Positions 54,541 to 64,000 of a stretch of 64,000 bases of DNA are shown here, in pieces; within the stretch, counting starts at the first letter, position 1; every line of letters begins with the position of its first letter. A program made the translations under genes and the position numbers. Location of the stretch: NCBI RefSeq assembly GCF_030769565.1, contig NZ_JAVCAP010000001.1, positions 214,161 through 278,160 on the forward strand. Direction: 5' to 3'. Source of the stretch: Methylophilus aquaticus (GTDB lineage: Bacteria > Pseudomonadota > Gammaproteobacteria > Burkholderiales > Methylophilaceae). Below the pieces are notes generated by a model, which worked only from the letters and a program-made list of their open reading frames with translations, made no database searches and had not been told where the DNA came from.

Positions 54541-55605
54541 CTATTGATGGTATTGCGGACTGAGTCTGCGTATCGTTTCCAGCATGCAGGCCGCGTGTTC
54601 TGGCGGTGTCCATTGGGTAATGCCATGACCAAGATTAAACACGTGGCCGTGGCCGTGGCCGTAGCTGGCGAGGACACTGGCAACCTCTTTTTCAATCGCT
54701 GCTAGTGAACTCAGTAAAATCGCAGGGTCCATATTGCCTTGTAAAGCGACCTTGTCACCGACACGTTGACGCGCCTGCCCGATGTCTATGCTCCAGTCCA
54801 GGCCCAATGCATCTGCGCCAATGTCTGCTTGCGCCTCCAGCCAGAGGCCGCCACCTTTAGTAAAGACAATGCTGGGTACAGTCTTGCCTTCCGCTGTTTT
54901 GGTGAGGCCGGTCACAATTTTCTGCATATAGTTGAGTGAAAACTCGCGATAGGCATTGTGTGACAATGCCCCCCCCCAAGAATCAAAAATCATCACGGCT
55001 TGCGCGCCTGCGGCGATTTGCGCATTCAAGTACTGAGTCACTGTCTGTGCGGTGATCTCTAAAATATGATGTAGCAGTTCTGGTCTGGCATAGCCCATCT
55101 TCTTGGTGTTGAGGAAGTCTGTGCCACCTTTGCCTTCTACCATGTAAGTGGCAAGTGTCCAAGGGCTACCGGCAAAGCCAATTAATGGCACGCGGCCATT
55201 GAGGGCTTTGCGGATGCTGCTCACCGCATCAAATACGTATTGCAGCTTAGCCATGTCCGGCACTTCAAGTTTGCGGACATCTGCTTCAGCCTGCAAGGTG
55301 CGCTCAAATTTTGGCCCTTCTCCTTCTTCAAAATACAGTCCCAGACCCATGGCATCCGGTACGGTCAGAATGTCACTGAACAAAATAGCCGCGTCCAGTT
55401 GCGGGTAGCGATCCAGTGGTTGCAACGTCACTTCTGTGGCAAACGCAGGGCTTTGGCATAGCTGCATAAAGCTGCCAGCGGTTTTACGGCTTTCACGGTA
55501 TTCAGGCAGGTAGCGTCCGGCCTGACGCATCATCCAAACCGGTGTGTGCTCTGTGGGCTGGCGCATCAGGGCGCGTAAAAAGGTATCGTTTTGCAATGGG
55601 CTCAT
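54541..55605 (-). CDS. hemE: Uroporphyrinogen decarboxylase
   Basis: 354 residues, normal length. It decarboxylates uroporphyrinogen III to coproporphyrinogen III in haem biosynthesis. Signature motifs [16 protein letters not shown] near the N-terminus, [16 protein letters not shown] and [10 protein letters not shown] run of nine G on the coding strand (54969-54977) encodes Trp-Gly-Gly of the last motif. Confidence 0.97.
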   Translation of the reverse strand: MSPLQNDTFLRALMRQPTEHTPVWMMRQAGRYLPEYRESRKTAGSFMQLCQSPAFATEVTLQPLDRYPQLDAAILFSDILTVPDAMGLGLYFEEGEGPKFERTLQAEADVRKLEVPDMAKLQYVFDAVSSIRKALNGRVPLIGFAGSPWTLATYMVEGKGGTDFLNTKKMGYARPELLHHILEITAQTVTQYLNAQIAAGAQAVMIFDSWGGALSHNAYREFSLNYMQKIVTGLTKTAEGKTVPSIVFTKGGGLWLEAQADIGADALGLDWSIDIGQARQRVGDKVALQGNMDPAILLSSLAAIEKEVASVLASYGHGHGHVFNLGHGITQWTPPEHAACMLETIRRLSPQYHQ

Positions 55606-55755
55606 AGGGTGCGGTCTTCAGGCCTTACGCAAACAAAAGGGATCAAATCACTTTTGTTCAGTGTCAGGACCAGTAAAAAAATCAAAACAGCATTATAAAG
55701 TGCGCAACGCCGATTCACTGCACAGAATTGTGTTTTTTTGTGCTATCGCAAATAG

Positions 55756-55784
55756 AAACGCCGATGGTCTCACCATCGGCGTTT
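55756..55784. terminator. Hairpin downstream of gltD
   Basis: AAACGCCGATGG (55756-55767) and CCATCGGCGTTT (55773-55784) form a perfect 12-bp stem with a 5-nt loop, 22 bp after the gltD stop. On the gltD strand only TTT-C follows, so it is a moderate terminator. Confidence 0.7.
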
Positions 55785-55806
55785 GCAGTCTTGCAAGGGC
55801 CTTGCC

Positions 55807-57234
55807 TTAGCGGGGCAGGGTAGAACTACCCATCAGGAAAGCATCGACTTCACGTGCGCACTGGCGTCCCTCACGAATAGCCCAGACCACCAGTGATTGC
55901 CCACGGCGCATATCGCCTGCAGCAAATACCTTGGCTTTGTTGGTTTTGTAGCAGCCCTCGCCGTCGGTGGTGGCCTTCGCATTGCCGCGGTTGTCTTTTT
56001 CGACACCAAAAGCATCCAGTACTTTTTGTACTGGTGCAACAAAGCCCATGGCCAGAAACACAAGGTCAGCCGGGATGGTGAATTCGGAGCCAGGAATTTC
56101 CTGCATTTTGCCGTCTTTCCATTCTACGCGGGCACCTTTGAGCGCTTTGACCTTGCCATTTTCGCCGATCAGTTCCTTGGTGGTAATCGACCAGTCGCGG
56201 TTGGCCCCTTCCTCGTGTGAACTGGAGGTGCGCATTTTGAGCGGCCAGTTAGGCCATACCAGTGGTTTGTTTTCTTTTTCCGGTGGTTGTGGCATTAATT
56301 CAAATTGTGTGATGGTCAATGCGCCATGACGGTTAGAAGTGCCTACACAGTCAGAGCCGGTGTCTCCACCGCCAATTACGATCACATGTTTCCCTGTGGC
56401 CTTGATCTGGTCAGGCACGGTGTCACCCGCGACCATTTTGTTATTCGGTGTCAAAAAGTCCATGGCAAAATGCACGCCATCCAGTTCGCGACCTGGTACC
56501 GGCAAGTCACGTGGATACTCTGCACCACCCGCCAGAACCACCGCATCATAGTCACGCTCAAGCTCTGCCGCGCTGACATTTTCCCCCACGTTCTGGTTGA
56601 CCTTGAATGTGACACCTTCGGCTTCCATTTGCACCATGCGGCGGTCAATGTGTGACTTTTCCATTTTAAAGTCAGGGATGCCGTAACGCAGCAAGCCGCC
56701 AATACGGTCATTTTTTTCAAGCACAGTCACGCTATGGCCGGCGCGCGCCAGTTGCTGTGCAGCTGCAAGACCTGCTGGGCCAGAGCCGACTACAGCAATT
56801 TTTTTGCCCGTTTTATTCGGGTTGATCTGCGGCGTCACCCAGTTGTTTTCCCAGGCTTTGTCGATAATCGCGTGCTCAATCGATTTAATGCCGACGGGAT
56901 CATTGTTGATGTTTAAGGTGCAGGCGGCCTCACAGGGGGCGGGACAAATGCGGCCGGTGAACTCCGGGAAGTTATTGGTGGAATGCAATACATCAATTGC
57001 ATTGCGCCAATCCTGGTGATAGACCAGATCATTCCAGTCAGGAATGATGTTGTTGATTGGACAGCCGGTGGTACAGAAAGGAATGCCACAGTCCATGCAG
57101 CGTGCGCCTTGCTGTTTGGCTTGATCGTCTGTCAGATGCAGCACGAATTCTTTGTAGTTTTTGACACGATCCTGCACCGGCAAGTTAGCCTCGCTCAGGC
57201 GCTCGAATTCCATGAAACCTGTGACTTTACCCAT
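55807..57234 (-). CDS. gltD: Glutamate synthase (NADPH) small subunit
   Basis: 475 residues from ATG 57234 ([13 protein letters not shown]); an upstream in-frame start adds only leader. N-terminal 4Fe-4S ligands in [20 protein letters not shown]-binding [20 protein letters not shown] and NADPH-binding [13 protein letters not shown]. It supplies electrons to GltB for making glutamate from glutamine and 2-oxoglutarate. It lies 86 bp after gltB, with a hairpin in the gap. Confidence 0.96.
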   Translation of the reverse strand: MGKVTGFMEFERLSEANLPVQDRVKNYKEFVLHLTDDQAKQQGARCMDCGIPFCTTGCPINNIIPDWNDLVYHQDWRNAIDVLHSTNNFPEFTGRICPAPCEAACTLNINNDPVGIKSIEHAIIDKAWENNWVTPQINPNKTGKKIAVVGSGPAGLAAAQQLARAGHSVTVLEKNDRIGGLLRYGIPDFKMEKSHIDRRMVQMEAEGVTFKVNQNVGENVSAAELERDYDAVVLAGGAEYPRDLPVPGRELDGVHFAMDFLTPNNKMVAGDTVPDQIKATGKHVIVIGGGDTGSDCVGTSNRHGALTITQFELMPQPPEKENKPLVWPNWPLKMRTSSSHEEGANRDWSITTKELIGENGKVKALKGARVEWKDGKMQEIPGSEFTIPADLVFLAMGFVAPVQKVLDAFGVEKDNRGNAKATTDGEGCYKTNKAKVFAAGDMRRGQSLVVWAIREGRQCAREVDAFLMGSSTLPR

Positions 57235-57280
57235 GTGAAACCATCTCTTCCCTGGCACCCTTAGCAGGTGCACTCTTTAC

Positions 57281-57305
57281 AAATGCCCCGCGATGCAGGG
57301 CATTT
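57281..57305 (-). other. Stem-loop between gltB and gltD
   Basis: AAATGCCC (57281-57288) pairs with GGGCATTT (57298-57305) around a 9-nt loop. There is only a short T-run on the gltB strand side, so it may attenuate or process the gltBD mRNA rather than fully terminate it. Confidence 0.45.
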
Positions 57306-57320
57306 AATTAACAAAAACGA

Positions 57321-60300
57321 TTATGCAGCTTGTTTGGCAGAAACCGCAGCCATCTCGGTCAGTGCGCGTTTGTATTCGTTAGGGAATACTTTTACGAACT
57401 TGCTACGTGCGGCAGGCCAGTCAGCCAGGATATCCTGGGCGCGTGGGCTACCAGTGAGGGCTGCATGCTGCTCGATCAGGCCTTTCAGCGTGACTTCGTC
57501 CGGTTGACCTAAATGCTGCACTTTACCGACATCGGCTTCGGCTGCTTCGACTTTTTCCAGGCTGACCATACTCATGTTGCAGCGTTTTGCAAACTGGCCG
57601 TCAATGTCATACACGTAGGCAATCCCTCCACTCATGCCCGCTGCAAAGTTCTGGCCGGTTTGGCCAAGAACCGCGACGGTACCGCCAGTCATGTATTCAC
57701 AGCCATGGTTGCCCACGCCTTCTACGACAGCAATGGCACCTGAATTTCGTACACAGAAACGTTCACCGGCGACACCGCTGAGGAAGCTTTGTCCGGTAGT
57801 TGCACCGTACATGACCGTGTTGCCGACGATGATGTTTTCATAAGACAGCCCGCGGAAGGTGGCTGGTGGCTTGATGATGATTTGACCACCACACAAGCCT
57901 TTGCCCACGTAGTCATTGCCTTCACCTGTCAGTTCAAAGCTGATGCCTTTTGCAAGGAACGCAGCAAAGCTTTGGCCTGAAGTTCCTGTGAATTTGACAC
58001 TGATGGTGCCATCAGGCAAGCCAGCGTTGCCGTAACGGCTGGCCACTTCATGCGACAGCATGGTGCCAACGGTGCGGTTGGTATTGACGATAGGCAGCTC
58101 GATGGTGACTTTCTCACCTTTTTCCAGTGCCGGTTTTGCCAGTTCTATCAGTTGGTTGTCCAGTGCCTTGATCAGGCCATGGTCTTGTATGTCATTGTTT
58201 TTGCGTGATACCGAGGCTGGCATGTCTGGTAAATGAAATACCTTGCTGAAGTCCAGACCGTTTATTTTCCAATGCTCAATCCCGGCTTTCATATCCAGCA
58301 AATCAGCACGGCCAATCAGGTCATCAAATTTGGCAATCCCCATGCTCGCCATCAGTTCGCGTACCTCTTCAGCGACAAAGAAGAAGTAATTAACGACATG
58401 TTCTGGCTGACCGGTAAATTTTTTGCGCAATGCAGGGTCTTGTGTAGCGACTCCGACCGGGCAAGTATTCAGATGGCATTTGCGCATCATGATACAGCCT
58501 TCAACGACCAGTGGTGCGGTGGCAAAGCCGAATTCATCGGCACCTAGCAAGGCGCCAATCAACACGTCACGGCCAGTTTTCATTTGGCCGTCTACCTGTA
58601 CAACTACACGGCCACGCAACTGATTAAGCACCAAGGTTTGCTGTGTTTCAGCCAAACCAAGCTCCCACGGGGTGCCTGCATGTTTAATCGATGAAATTGG
58701 TGAAGCCCCTGTGCCGCCGTCATGGCCAGCCACCACAATATGGTCAGACTTGGCTTTTGCAACACCAGCAGCGACCGTGCCGATGCCTGTTTCAGACACC
58801 AGCTTGACTGAAATCGAGGCTTTCGGGTTGGCGTTTTTCAAATCATGAATCAATTGCGCCAGATCTTCAATCGAGTAGATGTCATGATGAGGTGGCGGTG
58901 AAATCAGACCTACGCCTGGTACTGAGAAACGCAATTTGGCAATATAAGGTGAGACCTTGTGGCCTGGCAATTGACCGCCTTCGCCCGGTTTTGCACCCTG
59001 CGCCATCTTGATCTGAATCTGATCGGCGCTGCTCAGATATTCTGCGGTCACACCAAAGCGACCTGAAGCCACCTGTTTGATGCGCGAACGCATGGAGTCG
59101 CCTGCTTTCAACGGCACATCTGCTTCAATCAGGTCGCTACCCAGTACTTTGGCGACGCTAGAGTCGACTTGTACAGGGATGAAGCGTTTGACATCTTCAC
59201 CACCTTCGCCAGTATTGGATTTTCCGCCAATACGGTTCATGGCAATGGCAAGCGTGGTATGGGCTTCAGTAGAAATTGAACCCAACGACATGGCGCCAGT
59301 TGCGAAGCGTTTAACAATATCTTTGGCTGATTCCACCTGATCCAGCGGGATAGCGGCTCTTAAAGGCTTGATTTCAAACAGTCCGCGCAAGGTCATGTGG
59401 CGGCGGGTCTGGTCATTAATCAGCGCAGCATATTCTTTGTAAGTTTCGTATTGACCGGTACGGGTCGCATTCTGCAGTTTGCTGATGGATTGTGGTGTCC
59501 ACAAATGCTCTTCGCCGCGGACACGGAAGGCGTACTCGCCGCCTGCCTCCAGTGCATTGGACATGACCGGATCATGACCAAACGCCAGGTTGTGCATGCG
59601 TACGGTCTCTTCAGCTACTTGCTCAAGCCCGATGCCTTCGATCTGGCTAACGGTGCCGGTAAAGTAATCATTTACAAATTGACTGTTAAGGCCGATGGCT
59701 TCAAAAATCTGTGCGCCACAGTAAGACTGGTAAGTGGAAATGCCCATTTTGGACATGACTTTATACAGGCCTTTGCCAATGGCTTTGACAAAGTTTTTGC
59801 CCGCTTTTTCAGCGTCAATGTTCAGTGTGTTAATGGTTTCATACACCAGCCAAGGACATACTGCTTCCGCCCCATAACCTGCCAATAAAGCAAAATGGTG
59901 GACTTCGCGGGCTGAGCCGGTGTCGATGACCAGACCTGTGCTGGTACGCAAACCGGCTTTTACCAGAAACTCATGCGTGGCTGAGCAAGCCAGCAGGGCA
60001 GGAATGGCGATGCGTGTCGCAGACACTGCACGGTCCGACAGAATCAGAATGTTGTAGCCATCCGCCACTGCTTTCTCGGCTTGATCATGCAGCGTTTCCA
60101 GTGCCTGTTTCATGCCTGCTTTACCAGATTGCGCATCGTAAGTGATATCCAGCACGATGGACTTGAACTGACCTTTGGTCAGCGCTTCGATGTTGATCAG
60201 TCGCTGCAATCCGGTCAGGCTGATGACTGGCTGGTTGCTTTCCAATCGGATAGGCGGGTTGGTTTCATCAATGCCGAGCAAGTTTGGCTTGGGGCCAATA

Positions 60301-62012
60301 AAGGTGACCAGAGACATCACCAGTTCTTCACGAATCGGGTCAATCGGCGGGTTGGTGACTTGCGCAAATAGTTGCTTGAAGTAGTTGTAAAGCGTTTTGG
60401 CTTTATTGGATAACACCGGCAGCGCCGCATCGTTACCCATAGAACCAGAGCCTTCTTCGCCGTTATCTATCATCGGCTGTAACACAAACTTAAGGTCTTC
60501 TTGCGAGTAACCAAATGCTTGTTGGGTATCCAGTAGGCTGGCGCCCAGGTTGACTTCACCTTTGCCTGCATCGGGCAGGTCGGCCAGGTGGAAGCGGGTC
60601 TGCTCAATCCACTGACGGTAAGGTTTGGCCTGCGCCAGTTCTTTTTTCACTTCTTCGTCATCAATAATGCGGCCTTGCTCCATGTCGATCAGCAACATTT
60701 TGCCTGGTTGCAAGCGCCATTTTTTGACGATTTTTTCCTGCGGGAAAGTAATCACGCCCATTTCAGAGGCCATCATGACGATGTCATCTTCAGTGACCAG
60801 ATAACGTGCAGGGCGTAAACCATTGCGGTCCAGCGTGGCACCAATCATTTTGCCGTCAGTAAAAGCAACTGCTGCCGGGCCGTCCCATGGTTCCATGAGG
60901 GCAGCATGGTATTCATAGAATGCGCGACGGTCTTCATCCATCAGCGGGTTGCCTGCCCATGCTTCGGGAATCAGCATCATCATGGCATGGGGCAGACTGT
61001 AACCGCCAGCGACCAGCAATTCCAGGCAGTTGTCAAAGCAGGCAGAATCGGACTGGCCTTCAGCAATCAGTGGCCACAATTTTTCCAGATCTTCACCGAT
61101 CACGGCAGACTTCATGGTTTCATGACGGGCAGCCATCCAGTTGACATTGCCTTGCACGGTGTTGATTTCACCATTGTGCGCAATCATGCGGAACGGGTGT
61201 GCCAAATCCCAGGCTGGGAACGTATTGGTGGAAAAGCGCTGGTGCACAAGGGCCAATGCCGACACGACACGCGCGTCTTTCAGATCCTTGTAGTAAATGC
61301 CCACTTCATTCGCCAGCAGCATGCCTTTGTAGACAATCGTGCGGGAGGAGAAGGATGGCATGTAGAACTGGGCTTTGTCTTGCAGATTGAGCGCGCGAAT
61401 CGCGTGCTCAATACGCTTGCGAATCACAAAACATTTGCGCTCGAAGCTGATGTTGTCTGTCGTTCTGCTGACAATAAACACCTGGCGCATTACTGGCTCA
61501 ACTGCGCGCGCAGCATCTGCGATGTTGCTGTTGTCGACGGGTACATCGCGCCAGCCCAGCAAGGTTTGCTGTTCTTCAGCAATGATCTGCGCAAAAATAG
61601 CTTCGCATTTGGCACGGCTGTCAGCGCTTTGTGGCAAGAATGCCTGGCCTACGGCGTATTGACCGGCAGCGGGCAGTGTCATGCCTAGTTTGGCGGCCTC
61701 TTCACGCATGAAGGTGTCCGGCATCTGCATCAGCAGCCCGGCACCGTCGCCCAGCTTGGGGTCATACCCCGTAGCGCCGCGATGGGTCAGGTTGTCCAGC
61801 AACTGCAGGCCTTTAGCGACGATGTCGTGGCTTTTCTGGCCTTTAATATGGGCCACAAAGCCCACGCCACAGCTGTCTTTCTCGTGGCGTCTATCGTATA
61901 AACCTTGGGATTGAGGGGCTAAACCAAACTTGTTATCCAGAGTGGTTGCGGTATCTTGAGGCGTACTCATCACGTTGTTGTCAGACTGCATATCCATTGC
62001 CAGATTCTTCAC
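57321..62012 (-). CDS. gltB: Glutamate synthase large subunit
   Basis: 1563 residues, slightly longer than E. coli GltB at the N-terminus. The Ntn-type amidotransferase nucleophile is Cys48 ([11 protein letters not shown]), left after propeptide removal. FMN-binding synthase domain with [16 protein letters not shown], and 3Fe-4S cysteines in [16 protein letters not shown]. The C-terminal GXGXG beta-helix includes [20 protein letters not shown]. Start is uncertain: GTG 62012 or ATG 61997. Main ammonia-assimilation enzyme with GltD. Confidence 0.96.
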   Translation of the reverse strand: MKNLAMDMQSDNNVMSTPQDTATTLDNKFGLAPQSQGLYDRRHEKDSCGVGFVAHIKGQKSHDIVAKGLQLLDNLTHRGATGYDPKLGDGAGLLMQMPDTFMREEAAKLGMTLPAAGQYAVGQAFLPQSADSRAKCEAIFAQIIAEEQQTLLGWRDVPVDNSNIADAARAVEPVMRQVFIVSRTTDNISFERKCFVIRKRIEHAIRALNLQDKAQFYMPSFSSRTIVYKGMLLANEVGIYYKDLKDARVVSALALVHQRFSTNTFPAWDLAHPFRMIAHNGEINTVQGNVNWMAARHETMKSAVIGEDLEKLWPLIAEGQSDSACFDNCLELLVAGGYSLPHAMMMLIPEAWAGNPLMDEDRRAFYEYHAALMEPWDGPAAVAFTDGKMIGATLDRNGLRPARYLVTEDDIVMMASEMGVITFPQEKIVKKWRLQPGKMLLIDMEQGRIIDDEEVKKELAQAKPYRQWIEQTRFHLADLPDAGKGEVNLGASLLDTQQAFGYSQEDLKFVLQPMIDNGEEGSGSMGNDAALPVLSNKAKTLYNYFKQLFAQVTNPPIDPIREELVMSLVTFIGPKPNLLGIDETNPPIRLESNQPVISLTGLQRLINIEALTKGQFKSIVLDITYDAQSGKAGMKQALETLHDQAEKAVADGYNILILSDRAVSATRIAIPALLACSATHEFLVKAGLRTSTGLVIDTGSAREVHHFALLAGYGAEAVCPWLVYETINTLNIDAEKAGKNFVKAIGKGLYKVMSKMGISTYQSYCGAQIFEAIGLNSQFVNDYFTGTVSQIEGIGLEQVAEETVRMHNLAFGHDPVMSNALEAGGEYAFRVRGEEHLWTPQSISKLQNATRTGQYETYKEYAALINDQTRRHMTLRGLFEIKPLRAAIPLDQVESAKDIVKRFATGAMSLGSISTEAHTTLAIAMNRIGGKSNTGEGGEDVKRFIPVQVDSSVAKVLGSDLIEADVPLKAGDSMRSRIKQVASGRFGVTAEYLSSADQIQIKMAQGAKPGEGGQLPGHKVSPYIAKLRFSVPGVGLISPPPHHDIYSIEDLAQLIHDLKNANPKASISVKLVSETGIGTVAAGVAKAKSDHIVVAGHDGGTGASPISSIKHAGTPWELGLAETQQTLVLNQLRGRVVVQVDGQMKTGRDVLIGALLGADEFGFATAPLVVEGCIMMRKCHLNTCPVGVATQDPALRKKFTGQPEHVVNYFFFVAEEVRELMASMGIAKFDDLIGRADLLDMKAGIEHWKINGLDFSKVFHLPDMPASVSRKNNDIQDHGLIKALDNQLIELAKPALEKGEKVTIELPIVNTNRTVGTMLSHEVASRYGNAGLPDGTISVKFTGTSGQSFAAFLAKGISFELTGEGNDYVGKGLCGGQIIIKPPATFRGLSYENIIVGNTVMYGATTGQSFLSGVAGERFCVRNSGAIAVVEGVGNHGCEYMTGGTVAVLGQTGQNFAAGMSGGIAYVYDIDGQFAKRCNMSMVSLEKVEAAEADVGKVQHLGQPDEVTLKGLIEQHAALTGSPRAQDILADWPAARSKFVKVFPNEYKRALTEMAAVSAKQAA

Positions 62013-62223
62013 TTACAAAACATTTGGAGGAACCTTCAATGATACCGTCAAAGTTTAGCAATTTCAATTGTTTAGCATGCGTTAATTAACGGATAAATGC
62101 TTTTTTTGTTCAAAGGTGAGAATGATTTTTATTTACAATGTGCAGCCGGCCAGCCAATGCCTTTTGTGAAGAAAAGAGGTGGTTTTACAGTGTTGAATCG
62201 GGCGGATGGGGAAAGGCCGGAGG

Positions 62224-62799
62224 TCAGATGGCGGCGCCGTCATCCGCGTGGCTGTGTAGCCACGCCAATATTTCATCAATGTGCTGGTCTGGTGGAAACA
62301 CTGGATAAAATACTTTTATGATCTGCCCTTGACTGCAAATCATGCTGAGTCTTTTATAGAGGGACTTTCCTTCAAGCGCAAAGGTTGGCAGGTTGAGTGC
62401 TTGCTTGAGTTGCAGGGAAGCATCACTCAGTAGTTCAAAAGGCAGGTGCAGGCGTTGTTTGGCTTCTTGCTGACAACGGCTGCTTTGCGTGCTGATGCCA
62501 AATACCTGCGTATGCAGCAAAGCCAGTTCGTGATGGTGATCCCGAAAGCTGCAAGCCTGCGGTGTACACCCGCGTGCGCCGGGAATGTGATCCCAGCCCT
62601 CCGGCAAAGGGTGGCCCGGGCGTCCTGTCATTGGATAAAAGTACAAAACAGTTCTTTGCTGACACTGCGAAAGTGTGACAGTCGCCCCGCTTGTGGTCTC
62701 TAGGCCAATAGATGGCAAAAACATGCCCGTTAAATGATCGGCGCCGCCATCATCGCTAGGGCGGGGTAAGTCTGGCGGTAGTGAGGTGAGGGTAGTCAC
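62224..62799 (-). CDS. Peroxiredoxin, BCP/PrxQ-like
   Basis: 191 residues, thioredoxin fold. Peroxidatic Cys78 and resolving Cys83 appear in ARGCTPQACSFRD, with five-residue spacing as in BCP/PrxQ. The usual Pro before the Cys motif (PGCT) is replaced by Arg-Gly. It reduces peroxides using thioredoxin. It begins 6 bp after the hemL stop and is probably co-transcribed with it. Confidence 0.87.
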   Translation of the reverse strand: MTTLTSLPPDLPRPSDDGGADHLTGMFLPSIGLETTSGATVTLSQCQQRTVLYFYPMTGRPGHPLPEGWDHIPGARGCTPQACSFRDHHHELALLHTQVFGISTQSSRCQQEAKQRLHLPFELLSDASLQLKQALNLPTFALEGKSLYKRLSMICSQGQIIKVFYPVFPPDQHIDEILAWLHSHADDGAAI

Positions 62800-62805
62800 C
62801 TGTGA

Positions 62806-64000
62806 TTACAGGGCAGCAAACGCCAGTTCAGCCGCTTGTATGGTTTCTGCGATATCTGCATCAGAATGCGCAGCAGAAACAAAGCCGGCTTCAAATGCGG
62901 AGGGCCCTAGATAAATGCCCGCGTCCAGCATGCTGTGAAAGAAATGATTAAAGGCCTTTTTATCAGTCAACATCATTTCAGCAAAGCTGGTCGGATTGCT
63001 GTCGCTGAAATATACCCCGAACATGCCGCCAACATTTTGTGCGCTAAAGGTGACGCCAGATTTTTGCGCGGCCTGTTTGAGGCCGTGCATCAGTTTTGCA
63101 GTTTGCGCAGCGAGTCGATCATAGAAGCCGGGTGCTTGAATCAGTTTTAAGGTGGTTAAGCCCGCGGAGACTGCGACGGGATTGCCCGACAGGGTGCCTG
63201 CCTGGTAAACCGGCCCCAGTGGCGCCAGTACCTGCATAATGTCCTTGCGCCCACCAAAAGCGCCTACTGGCAAGCCGCCGCCAATAATCTTGCCCAGGGT
63301 GGTCATGTCAGGGGTGATGCCATACAGTGCTTGAGCACCGCCCAGTGCGACACGGAACCCGGTCATAACTTCGTCAAAAATCAACACTGCTCCATGCCTT
63401 GTGCAGAGTGTACGCAGGGTTTGCAAAAACTCCATATGCGGCAAGATCAGGTTCATATTGCCGACGACAGGCTCGATAATCACGCATGCGATTTCATCTC
63501 CCATCTGGTTGAAAATGTCCGCAAGTTGCTGCGTATTATTGTATTCTAGTGTCAGGGTGTGCTGGGCAATGCTGGCAGGAACGCCGCCAGAATCCGGCTC
63601 GCCAAATGTCAACAGTCCAGAACCGGCTTTAACCAGCAGGCCATCCGAGTGGCCATGGTAGCAGCCTTCAAACTTAATGATTTTATCGCGACCGGTAAAT
63701 CCGCGCGCGGTGCGAATGGCGCTCATGGTAGCCTCGGTGCCGCTACTGTTCAAGCGTACTTGCTCCATGCTGGGGATCAGTTGGTTGATCAGTGTGGCCA
63801 TTTCCAGTTCGAGGCCAGTTGGTGCGCCAAAACTCAGGCTGTTGGCAGCTGCCTGATGTACGGCAGCTACTACTTCCGGGTGGGCATGTCCCAAGATCAT
63901 TGGCCCCCAGGAGTTGATGTAGTCAATATATTCCTTGCCATCCACGTCCCACAATCTGGAGCCTAGCCCTTTTTTAAAAAAAACAGGCGTACCACCCACG
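62806..64000 (-). CDS. hemL: Glutamate-1-semialdehyde 2,1-aminomutase (5' end outside window)
   Basis: At least 397 residues, about 30 short of full HemL; the frame stays open to the right edge. The PLP-Lys motif is [17 protein letters not shown], with [12 protein letters not shown] and [14 protein letters not shown] upstream of it. It makes 5-aminolevulinate for haem by the C5 pathway. It pairs with hemE in this window but lies on the opposite side of gltBD. Confidence 0.95.
   Translation of the reverse strand, partial: VGGTPVFFKKGLGSRLWDVDGKEYIDYINSWGPMILGHAHPEVVAAVHQAAANSLSFGAPTGLELEMATLINQLIPSMEQVRLNSSGTEATMSAIRTARGFTGRDKIIKFEGCYHGHSDGLLVKAGSGLLTFGEPDSGGVPASIAQHTLTLEYNNTQQLADIFNQMGDEIACVIIEPVVGNMNLILPHMEFLQTLRTLCTRHGAVLIFDEVMTGFRVALGGAQALYGITPDMTTLGKIIGGGLPVGAFGGRKDIMQVLAPLGPVYQAGTLSGNPVAVSAGLTTLKLIQAPGFYDRLAAQTAKLMHGLKQAAQKSGVTFSAQNVGGMFGVYFSDSNPTSFAEMMLTDKKAFNHFFHSMLDAGIYLGPSAFEAGFVSAAHSDADIAETIQAAELAFAAL

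Noticed and set aside
60906..61688. Long plus-strand open frame (260 codons) over gltB
   Set aside because: Antisense to the strongly conserved GltB amidotransferase domain; composition matches a shadow of GltB codons.

Overview
The window looks like the chromosome of a methylotrophic betaproteobacterium of the Methylophilaceae type (Methylophilus, Methylotenera, Methylovorus or Methylobacillus). This rests on the pilMNOPQ-aroK-aroB-dgt order, on glnK-amtB behind a TorF-like porin, and on a SoxH-type quinoprotein-associated metallohydrolase. No 16S or marker search could be run, so the genus is an inference. There are about 53 genuine genes or gene remnants. I saw no tRNA, rRNA, CRISPR array or intact transposase.

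Layout. 1-2020: end of a porin-like gene, then glnK-amtB (nitrogen sensing and ammonium uptake) with a terminator. 2075-6784: a tripartite ABC/HlyD/TolC export operon whose ATPase has lost most catalytic motifs. 6826-9906: a small unknown gene and mrcA (PBP1A) on the minus strand. 10116-18004: pilMNOPQ, aroK, aroB, dgt. 18062-19727: a small membrane protein, a 0.6 kb nested inverted-repeat element and an unknown protein. 19910-22525: a TonB receptor with a NikR-box-like operator, followed by nikR, a likely nickel uptake and control pair.

22526-30870 is an accessory region. It holds a Phd/PIN toxin-antitoxin pair, a cold-shock gene, a very AT-rich giant YobI-like P-loop NTPase, a broken csaA-type gene, VapBC and a class II Fic protein. 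Both bordering genes, nikR on the left and an isochorismatase-family gene on the right, have a second, diverged copy of only their 3' end lying inside the region. The cargo therefore sits between partial direct repeats.

30871-38336: a minus-strand run of TetR, RND adaptor, RND pump, Pcm-like methyltransferase, TolC and isochorismatase-family hydrolase. 38563-39733: DoxX and a DODA-type dioxygenase. 39750-44344: an NtrC-type (sigma54) regulator and its membrane histidine kinase, with a divergent beta-barrel-like protein and a small PstS-like periplasmic protein. 44345-48440: two phosphoethanolamine transferases and a PAP2 phosphatase (lipid A or envelope modification). 48765-52783: a thermostable-hemolysin-family protein, an AMP-forming ligase, a haem-oxygenase-like diiron (HDO) protein and an SDR.

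The most interesting signal is at 48485-48727. Two divergent sigma54 (-24/-12) promoters, one nearly perfect, flank two matching 15-bp palindromes whose centres are 42 bp apart, which looks like a shared enhancer. It would drive both the envelope-modification operon and the hemolysin/ligase/HDO operon, and the sigma54 regulator plus kinase lie a few kb away. I propose this as a single, apparently undescribed, sigma54-controlled surface-response system.

52841-63999: metallohydrolase and cytochrome b561 (divergent, with a CRP-like site), hemE, gltD, gltB, a peroxiredoxin and the 3' part of hemL.
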